Shown: piece after piece, positions 18,361 through 27,775 of the stretch | How the letters are laid out: the number at the start of each line of letters is the position of its first letter | Numbering within the stretch: position 1 is the stretch's first letter | Origin: Maribacter luteus | GTDB taxonomy: Bacteria; Bacteroidota; Bacteroidia; Flavobacteriales; Flavobacteriaceae | Assembly: GCF_009674825.1 (NCBI RefSeq) | Contig: NZ_WKJH01000006.1 | Span: 124,001-188,000, forward strand | DNA: 64,000 bases | Direction of reading: 5' to 3' | The notes under the pieces: generated by a model | What the model was told of the DNA's origin: nothing | The model's database searches: none | Seen by the model: the letters and a program-made list of their open reading frames with translations, nothing else | Made by a program: the position numbers and the translations under genes

Positions 18361-20022
18361 ATGAAGAAATGTTTTAAATCAACTATTGTATTGTTCTTGG
18401 TTTTTGGCTGCAATTCTGAGCCGAAATCATCTAAATCAAACCAAGATGCCATAAAAGAGCCTCCAGCAGCCAATACAGAGTTCTTTCAATCCATAGCTCA
18501 AGAAATCGGGCTGGATTTTAAACATTCCATCGGGGCCGATCATATGGAGAATATTATAGAATCCGTTGGTGGGGGTGCCGCTTTTTTGGATTATGACCAG
18601 GATGGGTATATGGATATCTATGTGTGCAGTGGAACGTGGGTCAAAGGATTCAGTAAAAGTGAGAAGCCGAAGGTAATGCCGACCAACCATCTATACAGGA
18701 ATAAACAGAACGGTACTTTTGAGGATGTTACCAAAAAAGCAAAGGTCGGTGGCCCTTGGTATAGTATGGGTGTTACCGTTGGGGATTATAATAATGACGG
18801 ATTTCCTGATATTTACTTAAGTAATAACGGGCCTAATACTTTATATAAGAATAATGGTGACGGAACATTCACCAATGTAACCGAAAAAGCCGCTATTGGT
18901 GGTGGCAAATATTGCAGTGTAGGTGCCGTTTGGATGGATTATGATAATGATAGCCATTTAGACCTTTATGTTGGTAATTATCTCAATTTTGATCCAGACT
19001 ATAAATATTATTATGCCCCGGATGGCTTTCCTGGTCCTTTGGCTTATGATAGTCAGCCTGATATTTTATACCATAACAACGGCGATGGTACTTTCGAGGA
19101 TGTAACCCAAAAAATGGGAATAGTCGATATTGATGGTAGGGCCATGGGAGTTGGTGCCGCTGACTATGATGATGATGGGTATGTTGATATTTATGTGGCC
19201 AACGATCACACCGTAAATTATCTTTGGCATAATGATCAAGGTAAGGGTTTTACCGACAAGGGAACCATGTCTGGCACAGGTTTTAGTCAGTCAGGTGAGG
19301 CTACGGTAAGTATGTCTGTAGATTTTGCCGATTTTAATGGGGATGAGTTATTGGACCTTTTCATTTCGGATGATAATTATTGCTCGCTATATGAAAATAT
19401 GGGGAATGGGGTCTTTAGTGATCAATCCTATGCCTCGGGTATATCGGTGGCCTCAGGACAATTCGTGGGTTGGTCATCGTCCTTTTTTGATTATGACAAT
19501 GACGGCGATGTAGACATTTTTAAATCCAATGGGGAGTTAAAACACCTATACGGGCAAGAGGATCAGTTGTTCGAAAATATTCAAGAGGGAAAATTCAAGG
19601 ATGTTTCCATAGACCTTAGTTCATATTTCAAGGAAGAGCATGTGGGAAGAGGCGCCTGTTTGGGCGACTACGATAATGATGGGGATACCGATATTTTTAT
19701 CGTTAACCTGGATAGTATAGGGGTTTTTCTAAGAAACAATAAAGGAAATAATAATAATTGGCTTTCCTTGAATTTGATCGGGGAATCCAGTAATCGCGAT
19801 GGTGTTGGGAGCAGGGTTAGGATCACGGCCGATGGTAAGGTTCAAACGGCCCAGAAAAAAAGTACGACAGGTTACCTTTCACAAAACGACCCCAGAATTT
19901 ACTTTGGTCTTGCCAAAAGTACTATAGTCGATAGTATAGAAATCAAATGGCCTTCGGGCAAACATCAGGTTTTGGAGAAAATCGATGCCAACCAAATTTT
20001 AACCGTACGTGAACCCCAATAA
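18361..20022 (+). CDS. CRTAC1-family FG-GAP/ASPIC lipoprotein 1
   Basis: A lipoprotein (signal ending VFGCNS from the ATG at 18361) made of FG-GAP/VCBS-type propeller repeats. Each has a Ca-binding-like Asp motif (DYDQDGYMDIYV, DYNNDGFPDIYL, DYDNDGDVDIF). It ends in a UnbV/ASPIC domain (GVGSRVRITADGK...QKKSTTGYLSQNDPRIYFGLAKS). The combination is that of CRTAC1-like proteins; the ASPIC domain also occurs in enediyne-cluster UnbV proteins. The biochemical role is unknown. It opens an eleven-gene run and lies seven bases before the haem protein gene, so an envelope function together with those redox proteins is likely. The frame can be extended to 18214, but the lipoprotein signal fixes the start at 18361. 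Confidence 0.88.
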   Translation: MKKCFKSTIVLFLVFGCNSEPKSSKSNQDAIKEPPAANTEFFQSIAQEIGLDFKHSIGADHMENIIESVGGGAAFLDYDQDGYMDIYVCSGTWVKGFSKSEKPKVMPTNHLYRNKQNGTFEDVTKKAKVGGPWYSMGVTVGDYNNDGFPDIYLSNNGPNTLYKNNGDGTFTNVTEKAAIGGGKYCSVGAVWMDYDNDSHLDLYVGNYLNFDPDYKYYYAPDGFPGPLAYDSQPDILYHNNGDGTFEDVTQKMGIVDIDGRAMGVGAADYDDDGYVDIYVANDHTVNYLWHNDQGKGFTDKGTMSGTGFSQSGEATVSMSVDFADFNGDELLDLFISDDNYCSLYENMGNGVFSDQSYASGISVASGQFVGWSSSFFDYDNDGDVDIFKSNGELKHLYGQEDQLFENIQEGKFKDVSIDLSSYFKEEHVGRGACLGDYDNDGDTDIFIVNLDSIGVFLRNNKGNNNNWLSLNLIGESSNRDGVGSRVRITADGKVQTAQKKSTTGYLSQNDPRIYFGLAKSTIVDSIEIKWPSGKHQVLEKIDANQILTVREPQ

Positions 20023-20029
20023 GTGAATT

Positions 20030-21466
20030 ATGTTCCCAAAAAACACTTTTAATTCATATCTGATCGTATTGGCCATGTGCTTTGGAGCCATAGGAATGCA
20101 TTCTTGCAAGCAAAAGCCTCTTACGCACATGATCGTAATGACCCAGAACAAGGGAGATGTAGAGTCAAGGGATTATTCAAAAGGTGATAAGTTGCAGTAT
20201 ATGTCCGGATCAAGGATAGTTGCAATGAATACAACAACTCCAAATGAACCCTTGGATGAATTGACCTCTGATTTTTATTCAGCCTGTTCCCCTAAGATAT
20301 CCTATGACGGTAATTTTATGCTGTTCGCTGCCCAAAAGAACCAAGATGATGTGTGGCAAATATGGGAAATGAATCTGCACAATAAGAAAAAGAAGCAAAT
20401 TACATCTTCCGATCATAATTGTATAGATCCGGACTACTTGCCTGGCGAAAGGTTGGTCTTTAGTAAGGAGGTAAAAAATAAAGACCCCAAAGTTGATACA
20501 GAATTCACCCTTTTTTCTTGCAATTTAGATGGTTCCAACCTAGCTCAGGTAACTTATGATCCCAGTACGTATTTCGCATCAACGGTTCTAAGTGAGGGGC
20601 GGGTAATTGCAATTGGTAAAGAACTATGGCCAGAAGAAAAGCCCGCTAATTTTATGATTATGCGACCAGATGGAACAAAAAAGGAATTGTTCTATCAAAT
20701 GGAACAGGACCATTATATAACCAGTGGTGCAACCGAAATGAATAATGGAAGAATTCTGTTTGTTGAAGCAAATTCGAACAACCAAAAAGACTTGATATCC
20801 TTATCCTATAATCGCCCTTTGCATTCCGAAGAAAACCTCACTTCGGAAATAAAAGGGGATTTCCACGCCATTAGCCCATATCACGATAACAAGGTGTTGT
20901 CCAGTTATCGTCCTGAAAATGCGTTGCACTTCGCTCTTTATGAATTTGATGTTGAAAGCCGTGAGTTGGGTCGGCCTATTTATGAAGATGGGGAGAATAA
21001 TATTTTAGAAGCGGTATTTGTCCAAAAAAAGCAACGCCCCCGTAAATTACCTAGCGAAGTTGATTTGAACGTAAAGACCGCATTATTGGTCTGTCAAGAT
21101 ATAAATTTCCAATATTCCCAACCAACGGATTCCACCATACCGGCATTTAAAGCGAGTAAAATGGAGGTCTTGGGAATAGACTCTACGATGGCCGTTTTCA
21201 AAACGGAAAAAGATGGTTCCTTTTATATAAAAATACAGGCCGATACACCGTTCAGGTTACAAACGCTAGATGACAATAATAATGTGGTGAAGGGACCCAG
21301 CAGTTGGATGTATTTACGTCCCAATGAAAGGCGTGGGTGTATTGGGTGTCATGAAAACAGGGAATTGGTACCAGGCAATGTTCAACCTTTGGCGGTTACA
21401 AAAGAACCCATTCCGGTACCAACGCCAAAGCAGATGGATGCTCCTAAACGAGAATTAAAAATGTAG
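20030..21466 (+). CDS. Hydrazine-synthase-alpha-like / TolB-like propeller protein with one CxxCH
   Basis: An exported protein of 478 residues, probably a lipoprotein (GMHSC near residue 26). The middle is a TolB/PD40-like propeller (SACSPKISYDGNFMLFAA, SSDHNCIDPDYLPGERLVFS). The end carries a single haem c motif CIGCH (437-441) in the setting LRPNERRGCIGCHENRE. This layout resembles the hydrazine synthase alpha subunit middle-domain family, many members of which are not in anammox organisms. Only one CxxCH is present, so it is not by itself a catalytic diheme hydrazine synthase. It lies between the CRTAC1 gene and the triheme propeller gene with gaps of seven and three bases, which suggests a shared periplasmic redox complex. 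Confidence 0.7.
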   Translation: MFPKNTFNSYLIVLAMCFGAIGMHSCKQKPLTHMIVMTQNKGDVESRDYSKGDKLQYMSGSRIVAMNTTTPNEPLDELTSDFYSACSPKISYDGNFMLFAAQKNQDDVWQIWEMNLHNKKKKQITSSDHNCIDPDYLPGERLVFSKEVKNKDPKVDTEFTLFSCNLDGSNLAQVTYDPSTYFASTVLSEGRVIAIGKELWPEEKPANFMIMRPDGTKKELFYQMEQDHYITSGATEMNNGRILFVEANSNNQKDLISLSYNRPLHSEENLTSEIKGDFHAISPYHDNKVLSSYRPENALHFALYEFDVESRELGRPIYEDGENNILEAVFVQKKQRPRKLPSEVDLNVKTALLVCQDINFQYSQPTDSTIPAFKASKMEVLGIDSTMAVFKTEKDGSFYIKIQADTPFRLQTLDDNNNVVKGPSSWMYLRPNERRGCIGCHENRELVPGNVQPLAVTKEPIPVPTPKQMDAPKRELKM

Positions 21467-21469
21467 GCC

Positions 21470-23497
21470 ATGAAGAGTAAAAAAGTCAAGATTTTTTTCT
21501 TTGTAATAGCATTTCTAGGACTGATTATCTTCATTCCTGGGCGCATGTTCGTAAGACATCATGTGAACCAAAAAACGGCGGTAACGGATCACCCGTTAAA
21601 ATGTACATCGTGCCACTTGTACACTTCCAAGAACAAGATTGTCTCGAATTTAATAAATGAGGATTATTATTCCCCTTTCAATATTGCGGTTAGCAATGAT
21701 GGCAAGCGTTTATTCGTGGTTGCCCAGGATACAGGTGAACTTCTTATTGTCGATGCAGAAAGTAAAACGGTCGTTCAAAAGGTAAAAGTAGGTGTTCATC
21801 CGCATAGTGTAATTTTGGATAAAACCAATGCATTTGCTTATGTAAGTAATCAATGGTCAGACAATATCTCTGTAGTAAATCTTGCCACCTCCAAAGTGCT
21901 GGATACACTGATAACGGGCAATGGACCTTCAGGTTTGGCCCTAAGTGCAGATGGGGCTAAATTACTGGTAGTGGATACATATGGTTCGGATCTTTCGGTA
22001 ATAGATTTGGATACCAAAGAAGAAATGAAAAGGTTGAGAACAGGCAGTGATCCAACCGGGACTGCATTGTCACCCGATGGTAAAAAACTTTACGTGACCA
22101 GCAGACGCTCTAAAATAGTTCCTTATGGAGAACCTCTGGTTAGTGACCTTACCCAAATAGATGCAACTACCTTACGGGTCGATGAGCATAAAGATGTTGA
22201 GGAAGCTTATATGATGGAGAATATAACCTTTACTCCCTCTGGAGATCTTGCATTAATGACATTGATAAGGCCTAAGAACCTGATACCTTCCATACAAGTT
22301 GAAGGAGGTTGGATGATGACCCATGGTATCGGGGTAATTGACCAGAATAACGAGGGGCGAATAATACAATTATTGACCGATCAACCCAATGCCTACTATT
22401 CCGATTCTTTCGATATCGTTGTTTCCCCCGATGGAAAAAGAGCGTACGTATCAAATGCGGGTGCAGATAAGATTACGGTTATGTCCGTCGATTCGATTAG
22501 GGCCATTATCAAAGAAACCCCAAAGGAACAACTTAAGAACATCGCGAACAACCTAGGTGTCAGTAGCAGGTTTGTTATCGACAGAATTAGTACGGGTGCC
22601 AACCCTAAAGGTTTGGCCCTTTCCCCTGATGGTAAAAAACTCTATATAGCGGAACAGCTCGAGGATAAAATCGGAGTACTTAACACCGAAACCCTAAAAA
22701 TGGAAACGGCCATTGACCTTGGTGGCCCAACTAGGATTACCGTAGCCAGGCAAGGGAGAAGGCTTTTCAACAATGCTGGGCATACCTTTCAAAACCAATA
22801 TGCATGTTATACTTGTCATCCTGATAACCATGAAGACGGCCTCGTTTACAATATGGCAGGGAAAGATATGGGCCGTAATGTAACCAATACACAATCTTTA
22901 AGGGAAATCGGTGATACCCCACCTTTCAAGTGGAACGGAAAGAACCAAACCATATATAAGCAAGATGGCATGCGGTTTTCAACCGTTCTTACCCGTACCG
23001 AACAATTCAGTTATGACGACTTGGATGCCATTACGGCTTACATAAAAAGGGGTATAAAATATCCTCCTAATTTAATGTACAATCCACATGGCAAATTAAC
23101 CGAATCACAATTACGGGGAAAAGAAATTTATAATAGGACAAAAGATAATTCGGGAAATGTGATTCCTGAGAATAATCGGTGCTATACATGTCACCCAGCA
23201 CCATTGTATTCGAATTTACAACCGGCCGATGTCAGTACCTTGGCCGTAAGTGATGACTCTATTTTGTTCGATACGCCACATTTGGGCAACATATATGCTT
23301 CTCCACCTTATTTACATGACGGTAGGGCTGCAACCTTGGAGGAGATATGGACGATTTATGGGGAAGATAATAAACACGGTTATGTTAATGACCTGACCAA
23401 AATGCAATTGAACGACCTTATTGATTACTTGAAATCGCTCGGAGGTCCGGAACAGGAAGATGAGGGTTATCAAGAACAACAAACCGCAAGTTTTTAA
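21470..23497 (+). CDS. YVTN beta-propeller fused to MauG/cytochrome c peroxidase-like domain, three CxxCH
   Basis: A membrane-anchored (residues 8-24) periplasmic haem protein of 675 residues. A first motif CTSCH lies at 45-49. A YVTN/YncE-type propeller follows (residues about 65-430, repeats such as ALSPDGKKLYVTSRRS and KGLALSPDGKKLYIAEQ). The C-terminal part has CYTCH at 446-450 and 571-575 and the LHDGRAATLEEIW segment typical of di-haem cytochrome c peroxidase/MauG proteins. It could oxidise a partner protein or substrate, or receive electrons from one. Its gene is packed between the hydrazine-synthase-like and the second propeller genes. The extra N-terminal haem is a likely electron entry or exit point. 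Confidence 0.85.
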   Translation: MKSKKVKIFFFVIAFLGLIIFIPGRMFVRHHVNQKTAVTDHPLKCTSCHLYTSKNKIVSNLINEDYYSPFNIAVSNDGKRLFVVAQDTGELLIVDAESKTVVQKVKVGVHPHSVILDKTNAFAYVSNQWSDNISVVNLATSKVLDTLITGNGPSGLALSADGAKLLVVDTYGSDLSVIDLDTKEEMKRLRTGSDPTGTALSPDGKKLYVTSRRSKIVPYGEPLVSDLTQIDATTLRVDEHKDVEEAYMMENITFTPSGDLALMTLIRPKNLIPSIQVEGGWMMTHGIGVIDQNNEGRIIQLLTDQPNAYYSDSFDIVVSPDGKRAYVSNAGADKITVMSVDSIRAIIKETPKEQLKNIANNLGVSSRFVIDRISTGANPKGLALSPDGKKLYIAEQLEDKIGVLNTETLKMETAIDLGGPTRITVARQGRRLFNNAGHTFQNQYACYTCHPDNHEDGLVYNMAGKDMGRNVTNTQSLREIGDTPPFKWNGKNQTIYKQDGMRFSTVLTRTEQFSYDDLDAITAYIKRGIKYPPNLMYNPHGKLTESQLRGKEIYNRTKDNSGNVIPENNRCYTCHPAPLYSNLQPADVSTLAVSDDSILFDTPHLGNIYASPPYLHDGRAATLEEIWTIYGEDNKHGYVNDLTKMQLNDLIDYLKSLGGPEQEDEGYQEQQTASF

Positions 23498-23518
23498 GTG
23501 TTTAAAAAACTAACAACG

Positions 23519-24664
23519 ATGAATATACAAACCAAACATTTCAAAATAATCGTCCCCATGGCGATTCTTGTGATAGCTTCTTTAGGTTTTGTTCGGCCCG
23601 AAGAACGCTCACCCGTGTTAAATGATAGTTCTGATATTAACACGACAAATAATAGTAAGGAAGCCGAAAAACCAATGCCTATTTATGGTAATTGGAAAAA
23701 TTACGACTCCAAGAACGGATTGCCCGGAGATAAGGCATATTGTGTAAAGATAGATGGTGAAAGGATATTAGTGGGTACACATGAAGGACTTGCTGTTTTG
23801 GAAAACGGGAAATGGAAGACCTATACTACGGATGACGGACTTGCACATAACGGGGTTTTGGCAATCGATGTTGATCAGGCGACTGGTGATGTTTGGTTGG
23901 GTACCATGGGCGGATTGTCAAGGTGGTCTACCGGTAAGTTCGAGAATTTCAATCAAATGAACAGCGGTATGCCCAATGATCTGATCTATGCGGTAACCTG
24001 TGACGAAAAATTTGTTTGGGTCGCCACTGGTGGTGGGGCCGGGAGCTATAATACGTATACCAGAAAATGGGAGATATTCACAGAAGAAAACGCACCAATG
24101 CACGAACCTTGGACCTATGGGGTATGTGCCAGTAAGGACAAGATTTTTATTGCCGCTTGGGGCGGTGGAGTCATTGAATATACCAAGAAGACAAAAAAAT
24201 TCAGGGATTATGTAGATCCAGATGGTAATATGGAGATTGACCTTTTTCCAGATGATGGTGTTGTTCATGATATTACGACAGGAACTTCCTGGGCCAACGA
24301 TATACTTTGGGTCGCCACCTATTTTGGTTTAAGCAGATATGACGGGGTGCATTGGAAAGGTTACTTTGATCACGACAGTGGTTTGGCGAGTAATTTCATC
24401 AATTTCATTAAGGCCAAGGATGATTATGCATTTATCTGTACAGACCAAGGATTAAGTTGTACAGATGGCAATAATTGGGTTACCTATACCACAAATGAAA
24501 AAACAAATAAGGGCAAGACCATCATATTGAACGGTACCAACAAAAAGGAATTGGGGGAATCCACATCACTGGCCCATAATTTTATTTTGGGGGTTGATAT
24601 TGTAGGAAATGATATCTGGGTAGCAACCGCAGAAGGCGTAAGTCATGGTCAGTTAAAGCATTGA
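23519..24664 (+). CDS. Exported regulator-type beta-propeller protein
   Basis: A secreted propeller protein of about 381 residues. From the ATG at 23519 it has a signal-like hydrophobic stretch (IIVPMAILVIASLGFV). Repeats of the two-component-regulator propeller type follow (GNWKNYDSKNGLPGDKAYCV, VLENGKWKTYTTDDGLAHNG, DVWLGTMGGLSRWSTGKFENF, NDIWVATAEGVSH). In hybrid sensors such repeats face the periplasm and sense ligands; here no kinase is attached, so it may be a free binding or scaffold protein. It follows the triheme gene by about 20 bases. A GTG at 23498 is a less likely start. Confidence 0.75.
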   Translation: MNIQTKHFKIIVPMAILVIASLGFVRPEERSPVLNDSSDINTTNNSKEAEKPMPIYGNWKNYDSKNGLPGDKAYCVKIDGERILVGTHEGLAVLENGKWKTYTTDDGLAHNGVLAIDVDQATGDVWLGTMGGLSRWSTGKFENFNQMNSGMPNDLIYAVTCDEKFVWVATGGGAGSYNTYTRKWEIFTEENAPMHEPWTYGVCASKDKIFIAAWGGGVIEYTKKTKKFRDYVDPDGNMEIDLFPDDGVVHDITTGTSWANDILWVATYFGLSRYDGVHWKGYFDHDSGLASNFINFIKAKDDYAFICTDQGLSCTDGNNWVTYTTNEKTNKGKTIILNGTNKKELGESTSLAHNFILGVDIVGNDIWVATAEGVSHGQLKH

Positions 24665-24713
24665 AAATTTAAAACTAGAATACTTATTACTAACAACTTT
24701 AATAATACATAAA

Positions 24714-25298
24714 ATGGAAATAAAAGAAAGGGAAAGGATTTTGATAGATTTATCAAAACTTACAGAAGGAGAGATTATAGAAATGAAGAAATTGGGAATC
24801 TTAACAGATGATCATAAAATAAGTGATACCGTATTTCCTCCAATTCATGTAGAAAGACCTCCAATAGAAAAGCATGTGGTTCATGCTCCGCATACCATTA
24901 ATGAAGCTTATGATTATCAAAAACCTTCCTCTTTTTCCCGGGCTTTGCGATTGGATTTAGGGGATTATAAAGTCTTGGTCATTTCGGGTACAGCAAGTGT
25001 TAACGAAGAAGGAAATCCAGAACACATTGGGGATTTTAAGGCCCAATTGTGGAGAACCTATTATAACATTACCAATTTGCTTGAAGCAGAGGGAATGACC
25101 TGGCACGATGTGGTTCGTACAACCAATTATCTTAGGGATATAGAACGTGATTATGGCGAATTCAATAAGATCAGAACTTCTTTTTACAACTGGTTGGGGC
25201 TAGACCCATTACCAGCGGCTACAGGTATTCAGGCTAGATTGTGCTGGGAAACCTTACTCGTAGAGATCGAGGCATATGCAGTATGTAAAGTACGTTAA
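24714..25298 (+). CDS. RidA/YjgF-family protein with N-terminal extension
   Basis: A RidA (YjgF/YER057c/UK114) superfamily protein. The core from about residue 65 shows the family pattern: VLVISGTASVNEEGNPEHIGDFKAQ, EAEGMTWHDVVRTTNYLRD and PAATGIQARLCWETLLVEIEAYA. At 194 residues it is about 60 longer than typical RidA; the extra N-terminus has a helical start (RERILIDLSKLTEGEIIEMKK). The catalytic Arg of enamine deaminases aligns near ATGIQARL, but I cannot confirm activity. No signal peptide is seen, so it would be cytoplasmic. It suggests that the pathway makes an imine or enamine intermediate, or uses RidA as a ligand-binding fold. Confidence 0.85.
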   Translation: MEIKERERILIDLSKLTEGEIIEMKKLGILTDDHKISDTVFPPIHVERPPIEKHVVHAPHTINEAYDYQKPSSFSRALRLDLGDYKVLVISGTASVNEEGNPEHIGDFKAQLWRTYYNITNLLEAEGMTWHDVVRTTNYLRDIERDYGEFNKIRTSFYNWLGLDPLPAATGIQARLCWETLLVEIEAYAVCKVR

Positions 25299-25308
25299 AA
25301 AGTAGGTT

Positions 25309-26616
25309 ATGATAAAACGTAGTGATTGCGTCATTAAAACTATTTGTCTTGCTTTGTTCTTAGTGTGCAATTTCATGAACGGGCAAGAAGACAAGACCAT
25401 GTATGGTAATACAACCGAGGAGTTGTTCCCGTATCATAAATTCCAAAAGGCCTATAAGTATCATTTTATAGAACCTGTTCAGTTTTATGGCGCAGGTCGT
25501 GATAAACAAGCCCCGAAAGACCTGACCGAAGTTCGTATCGGGTTTTTGGGTCCACTTGAAGGCTCGCCGATTGTTTCATTAGGAAAACAAATGTTGAATG
25601 GCTCCATATTGGCCATAGAACAGGCCAATGAAAATGGTGGTTATAACAACCTCCCTTTTAAATTAATGGTTCATAATGACGTTGGACTATGGGGTGCGGC
25701 AGCCAACGAAGTGGTTGAAATGGATGAGGAGAAGGTTTGGGCCTGGCTCGGTTCAATAGATGATATTGTTTCCCATGTTGCTTTAAGGGCGACCTTGAAA
25801 ATGGAAATAATGATGGTCAATACAGGAGATCCAGATCCTACTTTTACAGAAACCAATATACCATGGGTGATCAGGGTTATCGGTGATGACAGACAAAGTG
25901 GTTATGCACTCGCCTCGTACATTTTTGACGTAATGAATCACGAGCGGGTTGCGGTAATAAGGTCAAATGAGAGATATGGACGAGTTGGGATTATGGAATA
26001 TTCAGGGTTTGCCGTACGTAAAGGGCATCCGATGATGATCGAAGAACGGTTCAATTTGGATGAAACCGATTTCACCATGCAATTGGAGAATATAAAAAGG
26101 GTCTCTCCCGATGCCATACTTATTTGGGGTAACGCTAAGGAATCCGCATTGATATTAAAACAGATTCGTTCTATGGGTATGACACAGCCCGTCTATGCTT
26201 CCGATAGGTCGGTTTCAGAAGAATTCCTTGAAATCGCGGGTGATGCCGCTGAAGGATTGGTGAGTACTTGCCCCTATAACCCTGAAGCGGACAATCCTAA
26301 ATTGAAAAAGTTTCAAAAAGCGTATGCCGATCGATTCGGGATAAAACCTGATGTTTTCGCGGCGCATGCTTTTGACGGAATGAACTTGATTATCGAAGCG
26401 ATTAAAAAAGAAGGACTAAATAGAGTGCTTATCCGGGATGTATTATCCGATCTGGAAACCTTTCAAGGTTATGAGGGTGTTACCGGAAAAATTATCTTTG
26501 ATGGTAGTTGGAATGATATCGGGAAAATTTGGATGGCTAAAGTCAAACAAGGAAAATTCGAATATTCACCAGTTCCCGTCTTGAAGGCTACCAGTGATGG
26601 TAAAGCGATGGAATAA
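25309..26616 (+). CDS. ABC transporter solute-binding protein (LivJ-like) 1
   Basis: A periplasmic type I binding-fold protein (Peripla_BP_6/LivJ family, 435 residues) with a signal ending NFMNGQ. Typical segments are VRIGFLGPLEGSPIVSLGKQMLNGSILAIEQAN, WAWLGSIDDIVSHVA, RVAVIRSNERYGRVGIMEY and FAAHAFDGMNLIIEAI. Members bind branched-chain amino acids, amides, urea or aromatic compounds. No permease or ATPase gene lies in the window, so it may serve as a stand-alone receptor or carry substrate to the haem proteins. A related gene follows 19 bases downstream. Confidence 0.88.
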   Translation: MIKRSDCVIKTICLALFLVCNFMNGQEDKTMYGNTTEELFPYHKFQKAYKYHFIEPVQFYGAGRDKQAPKDLTEVRIGFLGPLEGSPIVSLGKQMLNGSILAIEQANENGGYNNLPFKLMVHNDVGLWGAAANEVVEMDEEKVWAWLGSIDDIVSHVALRATLKMEIMMVNTGDPDPTFTETNIPWVIRVIGDDRQSGYALASYIFDVMNHERVAVIRSNERYGRVGIMEYSGFAVRKGHPMMIEERFNLDETDFTMQLENIKRVSPDAILIWGNAKESALILKQIRSMGMTQPVYASDRSVSEEFLEIAGDAAEGLVSTCPYNPEADNPKLKKFQKAYADRFGIKPDVFAAHAFDGMNLIIEAIKKEGLNRVLIRDVLSDLETFQGYEGVTGKIIFDGSWNDIGKIWMAKVKQGKFEYSPVPVLKATSDGKAME

Positions 26617-26635
26617 TTGGGTAATTTAAAAGCGT

Positions 26636-27715
26636 ATGAATAAAACCGTTCTGATTGTTCTTTGTGTTAATGTCTTGCTATTCCAATTCAGTATCGCCCA
26701 ACAAGGGGAGAAAGACGAGAACATTATCACAATTGGTTTATTGGTAAATGATCAAACGGCTGTATCCGCTACAAGAGCCGCCGAAAGGGCCATAGCTTCT
26801 GCCAATAAGAACAAAAAACTGAACGGCAGACAGTTCAAATTGGTAACACGTTCCATGGAAGGGCCATGGGGAACCGGGTCTAAAGAAGCTGTTAATCTGG
26901 TTTTTAAAGAACGGGTTTGGGCGCTATTGGGTTCGCACGATGGCAGAAATGCGCATTTGGCCGAACAGGTAATTGCCAAGACACAAGTGGTTTTTTTATC
27001 TGCATGGGCAACCGACCCGACGCTTTCACAAGCATATATTCCTTGGTTTTATAACTGTGTCCCAAATGACATACAGCAGGCCGAAATGCTCGTTTCTGAA
27101 ATAAAGAAAAATCATAAGCTGAATAACCTAGCTGTACTTGTACAGGGAAATTACGATGCCGAAAATGCTTTGAAATATTTAAATGACCGGATAATGGCAG
27201 AAGGCGGTCAAAAACCTTTGGTTTTTAAATTTGACCAGAACGTAAATGATCGAGCTAATTTGATTGTACGATTAAAAGAGCAGGGTACTAAAGCGATCAT
27301 GGTCATTGCAAGTGGGAAACAAGCTTGGGAAATTGTAGGTGTGTTACGAAAGAATGGTGTTGAGACTCCGGTATATGGTACTTTGGCTATGCTTGGTACG
27401 TTCGGTTCATCTTTTTCAAATGTGGAAAATCTATCAAATTTAACAGTTTTGGATTCGGGAAACTGGATGAAATCAAATACCTTACATTCCGAAAATGGAA
27501 AAGACGTTGACAGGTCTTTTTCAAATGCTATCGAGGCTTACGCTTTTGACGGGGTCAACATACTTTTGAACGCTATAGAAGCTTCAGGATTCGATAGGGG
27601 AAAATTAAATGAAACCATATCTAAAACTAACTATAATGGCACTACGGGAAAAATTCAATTTGATGAAAACGGTAATCGTGTCAGTGATATGAAATTAGTG
27701 AAAATTGCCTATTAA
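26636..27715 (+). CDS. ABC transporter solute-binding protein (LivJ-like) 2
   Basis: A second Peripla_BP_6-type protein, 359 residues, with a signal ending QFSIAQ. Segments matching the neighbour's fold include TIGLLVNDQTAVSATRAAERAIASAN, WALLGSHDGRNAHLAEQVI, NLAVLVQGNYDAENALKYL and EAYAFDGVNILLNAIEASG. It is clearly diverged from the first copy, so the two probably bind different ligands or form a heteromer. As with its neighbour, no transporter subunits are encoded nearby. It sits 60 bases before the TPR-FG-GAP gene. Confidence 0.86.
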   Translation: MNKTVLIVLCVNVLLFQFSIAQQGEKDENIITIGLLVNDQTAVSATRAAERAIASANKNKKLNGRQFKLVTRSMEGPWGTGSKEAVNLVFKERVWALLGSHDGRNAHLAEQVIAKTQVVFLSAWATDPTLSQAYIPWFYNCVPNDIQQAEMLVSEIKKNHKLNNLAVLVQGNYDAENALKYLNDRIMAEGGQKPLVFKFDQNVNDRANLIVRLKEQGTKAIMVIASGKQAWEIVGVLRKNGVETPVYGTLAMLGTFGSSFSNVENLSNLTVLDSGNWMKSNTLHSENGKDVDRSFSNAIEAYAFDGVNILLNAIEASGFDRGKLNETISKTNYNGTTGKIQFDENGNRVSDMKLVKIAY

Positions 27716-27775
27716 GGCCCAACTTTCCGTAAAGGATAAATTCCCGTGTATTCAAATTTACAAAACCCTAGTTCG

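Noticed and set aside
20030-21466. True hydrazine synthase subunit and anammox metabolism
   Set aside because: Only one CxxCH is present, no beta/gamma subunits or hydrazine dehydrogenase are encoded, and the host looks like a flavobacterium; only family resemblance is claimed.
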